From the IMG/VR virus record IMGVR_UViG_3300048447_000459, positions 1-23,789 of that record: a DNA stretch of 23,789 nt; one strand, written 5' to 3'. Shown here in pieces: positions 22,898-23,789 of the stretch; positions within the stretch are counted from its first letter, which is position 1, and every line of letters starts with the position of its first letter. Both the position numbers and the translations under genes were made by a program. This DNA is from a virus. The notes under the pieces were generated by a model, which worked only from the letters and a program-made list of their open reading frames with translations, was not told where the DNA came from and did not search any database.

Positions 22898-23010
22898 TTT
22901 ATGCACCCTTGCAGCAGCGACTCAAACCTCGCCACTGCTGGGCTGAATGGCGGTTATAAAGGGATATTTTTTCATGCGTTTTCATGCGCATTTATGCACT
23001 TTTTTGCAGC
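22898..23010 (+). repeat. Short repeats beside the cos candidate
   Basis: TTTATGCAC-CC-TTGCAGC (22898-22915) recurs as TTTATGCAC-TTTT-TTGCAGC (22991-23010). Between them TTTTCATGCG is repeated in tandem (22969-22978, 22979-22988). They may be terminase-binding sites flanking cos; no gene is seen here. Confidence 0.6.
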
Positions 23011-23012
23011 GT

Positions 23013-23276
23013 TCAGCGAGGCGGTGGGGTGAAGTGCGAAGCGAGCAGCTTCACGATGACTGGGCGGTGAGCTTCCCAAGTGCGCTCATCCATTAAGTGG
23101 TCAATGACCTGTGGCATTTCGGCGTAGGTCAGCCAGAGTTCGATTGTGTCGGAGGGAGTGAGGCCGATCTTAGCACCCTGATACTGGTGGCGGATCTCAA
23201 AAACGATGGTCGGTTCGCCAGTGGGCGTTTGGCGAAGGGCATAGCGGAATTTCTTAATTATGTGGGTGGTGCTCAT
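23013..23276 (-). CDS. Small protein of unknown function between cos and the attachment site
   Basis: This 87-residue protein reads MSTTHIIKKFRYALRQTPTG, EPTIVFEIRHQYQGAKIGLT, then WLTYAEMPQVIDHLMDERTW and a C-terminal HRPVIVKLLASHFTPPPR. It is not recognised. The composition is that of a soluble alpha/beta protein with no signal or membrane segment. A GTG four codons upstream (23288) is an alternative start; neither has a strong SD. It is the only gene in the window on this strand right of cos. It is co-directional with a late-activator-like box 360 bp upstream. P2 has a small gene, orf91, in the corresponding right-end region, but homology could not be judged. Confidence 0.6.
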   Translation of the reverse strand: MSTTHIIKKFRYALRQTPTGEPTIVFEIRHQYQGAKIGLTPSDTIELWLTYAEMPQVIDHLMDERTWEAHRPVIVKLLASHFTPPPR

Positions 23277-23314
23277 GAAATGTACCACCAGTGTACCAAG
23301 TAGGCTGGAAAGCC

Positions 23315-23398
23315 CTATTTAACTGGGCTTGTTGTCCCATCCATCATAGGGGCAACAGAAAATCGGCGGGCCGCTTCTGCTGGGTTTTGCTTTGTCAT
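23315..23398 (-). pseudogene. dusA: 5' fragment of dusA (tRNA-dihydrouridine synthase A) at a phage attachment site
   Basis: A minus-strand frame starting at the ATG at 23398 reads MTKQNPAEAARRFSVAPMMD and then GTTSPVK before TAG. RRFSVAPMMD is the start of DusA, which normally continues WTDRHCRYF. The match breaks at GATGGGACA, where DusA would read GATTGGAC. Loss of homology exactly here is what is expected at an integration junction, because the 5' end of dusA is a known target of tyrosine-recombinase elements. As it stands it encodes only a 27-residue peptide. The rest of dusA is not to its left, where phage sequence follows. Confidence 0.65.
23333..23362 (-). other. att: Probable att core within dusA
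   Basis: The minus-strand segment TTTTCTGTTGCCCCTATGAT and the following GGATGGGACA encode the conserved FSVAPMMD of DusA. Homology ends within it. Core limits cannot be fixed without the partner site, which is not in this window. Confidence 0.5.
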
Positions 23399-23634
23399 AT
23401 TAATCACTTGCATACTTGGTATGCGATGTAAGTACACACATCTATTGCCCTCTGATCGCGGCTATTCGCTAAATGAACAGCAGCACCATGACCTACCATG
23501 GTGGCTATCAGAAGTGGTGGGCGCGTTGGCGGGCAATTGTACGCAAGAAAGGGTAGGCAGCACAAAATAAGTCACTGCACTTTGATGCGTGTGCGTAAGT
23601 GGGGGTAACGTGCGGGGGCTTGGGGGAAGGTGGG
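23399..23634. other. Gene-free stretch upstream of the dusA fragment
   Basis: No convincing gene is seen in this interval. It contains a dyad GCATAC-TTG-GTATGC (23410-23424), 11 bp before the dusA-fragment ATG. There is also a possible minus-strand promoter, TTGTGC (23565-23560), 18 bp, TACAAT (23541-23536), that could drive the dusA fragment. A 27-codon plus-strand frame at 23473 (MNSSTMTYHGGYQKWWARWR) has no ribosome site and is not called. Confidence 0.4.
23536..23565 (-). promoter_or_regulatory. Possible sigma-70 promoter upstream of the dusA fragment
   Basis: TTGTGC and TACAAT are separated by 18 bp on the minus strand. The -10 is good and the -35 moderate. The leader to the ATG at 23398 would be about 130 bases. 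Motif evidence only. Confidence 0.3.
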
Positions 23635-23654
23635 TATAAGTGGGGTGGTTTACA
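23635..23654 (-). promoter_or_regulatory. Fourth late-activator-like box
   Basis: On the minus strand this reads TGTAAACCACCCCACTTATA, differing from the FI box at one base. The sequences around the two also match in part: both have GTGCGGGGGCT to the left and a GCCCGCC/GGCGGGC hairpin to the right. By this likeness the box should direct transcription leftward. It has no obvious late gene other than the unknown gene at 23013. Confidence 0.55.
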
Positions 23655-23670
23655 TGGTGGGAAAGGAGCG

Positions 23671-23708
23671 GACGTTAATAAGCCCGCCTCGGCGGGCTTA
23701 TTAACGTC
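23671..23708. terminator. Perfect 38-bp hairpin, probable bidirectional terminator
   Basis: An 18-bp stem without mismatch (starting GACGTTAATAAGCCCGCC) has a 2-base loop. The GC core GCCCGCC/GGCGGGC is flanked by AATAA/TTATT, so a U-rich stretch follows the core in both directions. It would end an operon arriving from the right, just before the box at 23635. Confidence 0.7.
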
Positions 23709-23789
23709 AAAAGAATATAGGCCAATGAGGTAACATAGCGTGTGTCAGCTCGGCTAGCCTAATTGTTAAGTCAAAGAGCTGCAGCACGA

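Noticed and set aside
22777-23032. Plus-strand frames across the cos region
   Set aside because: They are Pro/Arg-rich translations of the terminator and cos region, without start signals or homology.
23016-23034. Second cos-like string GCGAGGCGGTGGGG on the plus strand
   Set aside because: It resembles P2 cos only in part, has the wrong orientation relative to Q, lacks the following GCGCGC and lies in the end of a gene.
23097-23303. Plus-strand frame ending in YHQCTK, reminiscent of the Ogr motif
   Set aside because: It lacks the paired cysteines of the Ogr zinc finger and lies opposite the better-supported small minus-strand gene. The likeness is chance.
23473-23556. 27-codon plus-strand frame MNSSTMTYHGGYQKWWARWR...
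   Set aside because: There is no ribosome-binding sequence, it is very short and there is no family match. It remains possible but is unsupported.

Overview
The window is almost entirely the structural half of a P2-like temperate myovirus (Peduovirus family), seen here as a prophage or phage genome. The DNA is GC-rich. The flank contains what reads as the 5' end of a bacterial dusA gene, so the host is probably a GC-rich gammaproteobacterium. A Halomonas-like host would fit, but that is an inference from general resemblance and not a proof. No rRNA, tRNA, CRISPR array or insertion sequence was seen.

Layout, in the order the phage would transcribe it. Right of about 19.0 kb, the plus strand carries terminase large subunit (P) and portal (Q), followed by an added adenine methyltransferase gene (dam-like) behind two overlapping LexA-like boxes. 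Left of 18.9 kb, everything is on the minus strand and runs towards coordinate 1. The order is capsid scaffold/protease (O), major capsid (N), terminase small subunit (M), head completion (L), tail protein X, holin, endolysin, Rz/Rz1 spanins, tail completion R and S, then baseplate V, W, J. A fibre module follows: a small beta protein, a 954-residue repeat-rich fibre, gpI, an H-like collar fibre of 727 residues, and a DUF4376 protein. Last come sheath FI, tube FII, the E/E' chaperone pair with a -1 frameshift, and the tape measure T, which runs off the left edge. Many genes are coupled by ATGA or TAATG overlaps.

Regulation. A 20-bp dyad of the form TGT-N14-ACA sits at each position where P2 has an Ogr/Delta-dependent late promoter: between O and P, upstream of V, and upstream of FI. 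A further copy lies at the far right (23635-23654). This is probably the binding site of this phage's Ogr-like late activator, which is not in the window. Terminators separate the operons.

Right end. Between dam and 23.3 kb is a strong cos candidate with the same orientation and position as P2 cos, then a short unknown minus-strand gene. Next is a 27-codon minus-strand reading frame that matches the start of DusA (RRFSVAPMMD) and then diverges, which marks an attachment site in dusA. Beyond it is a further late-activator-like box next to a perfect 38-bp hairpin. Integrase, repressor, replication genes and gpU/gpD/Ogr are not in the window.
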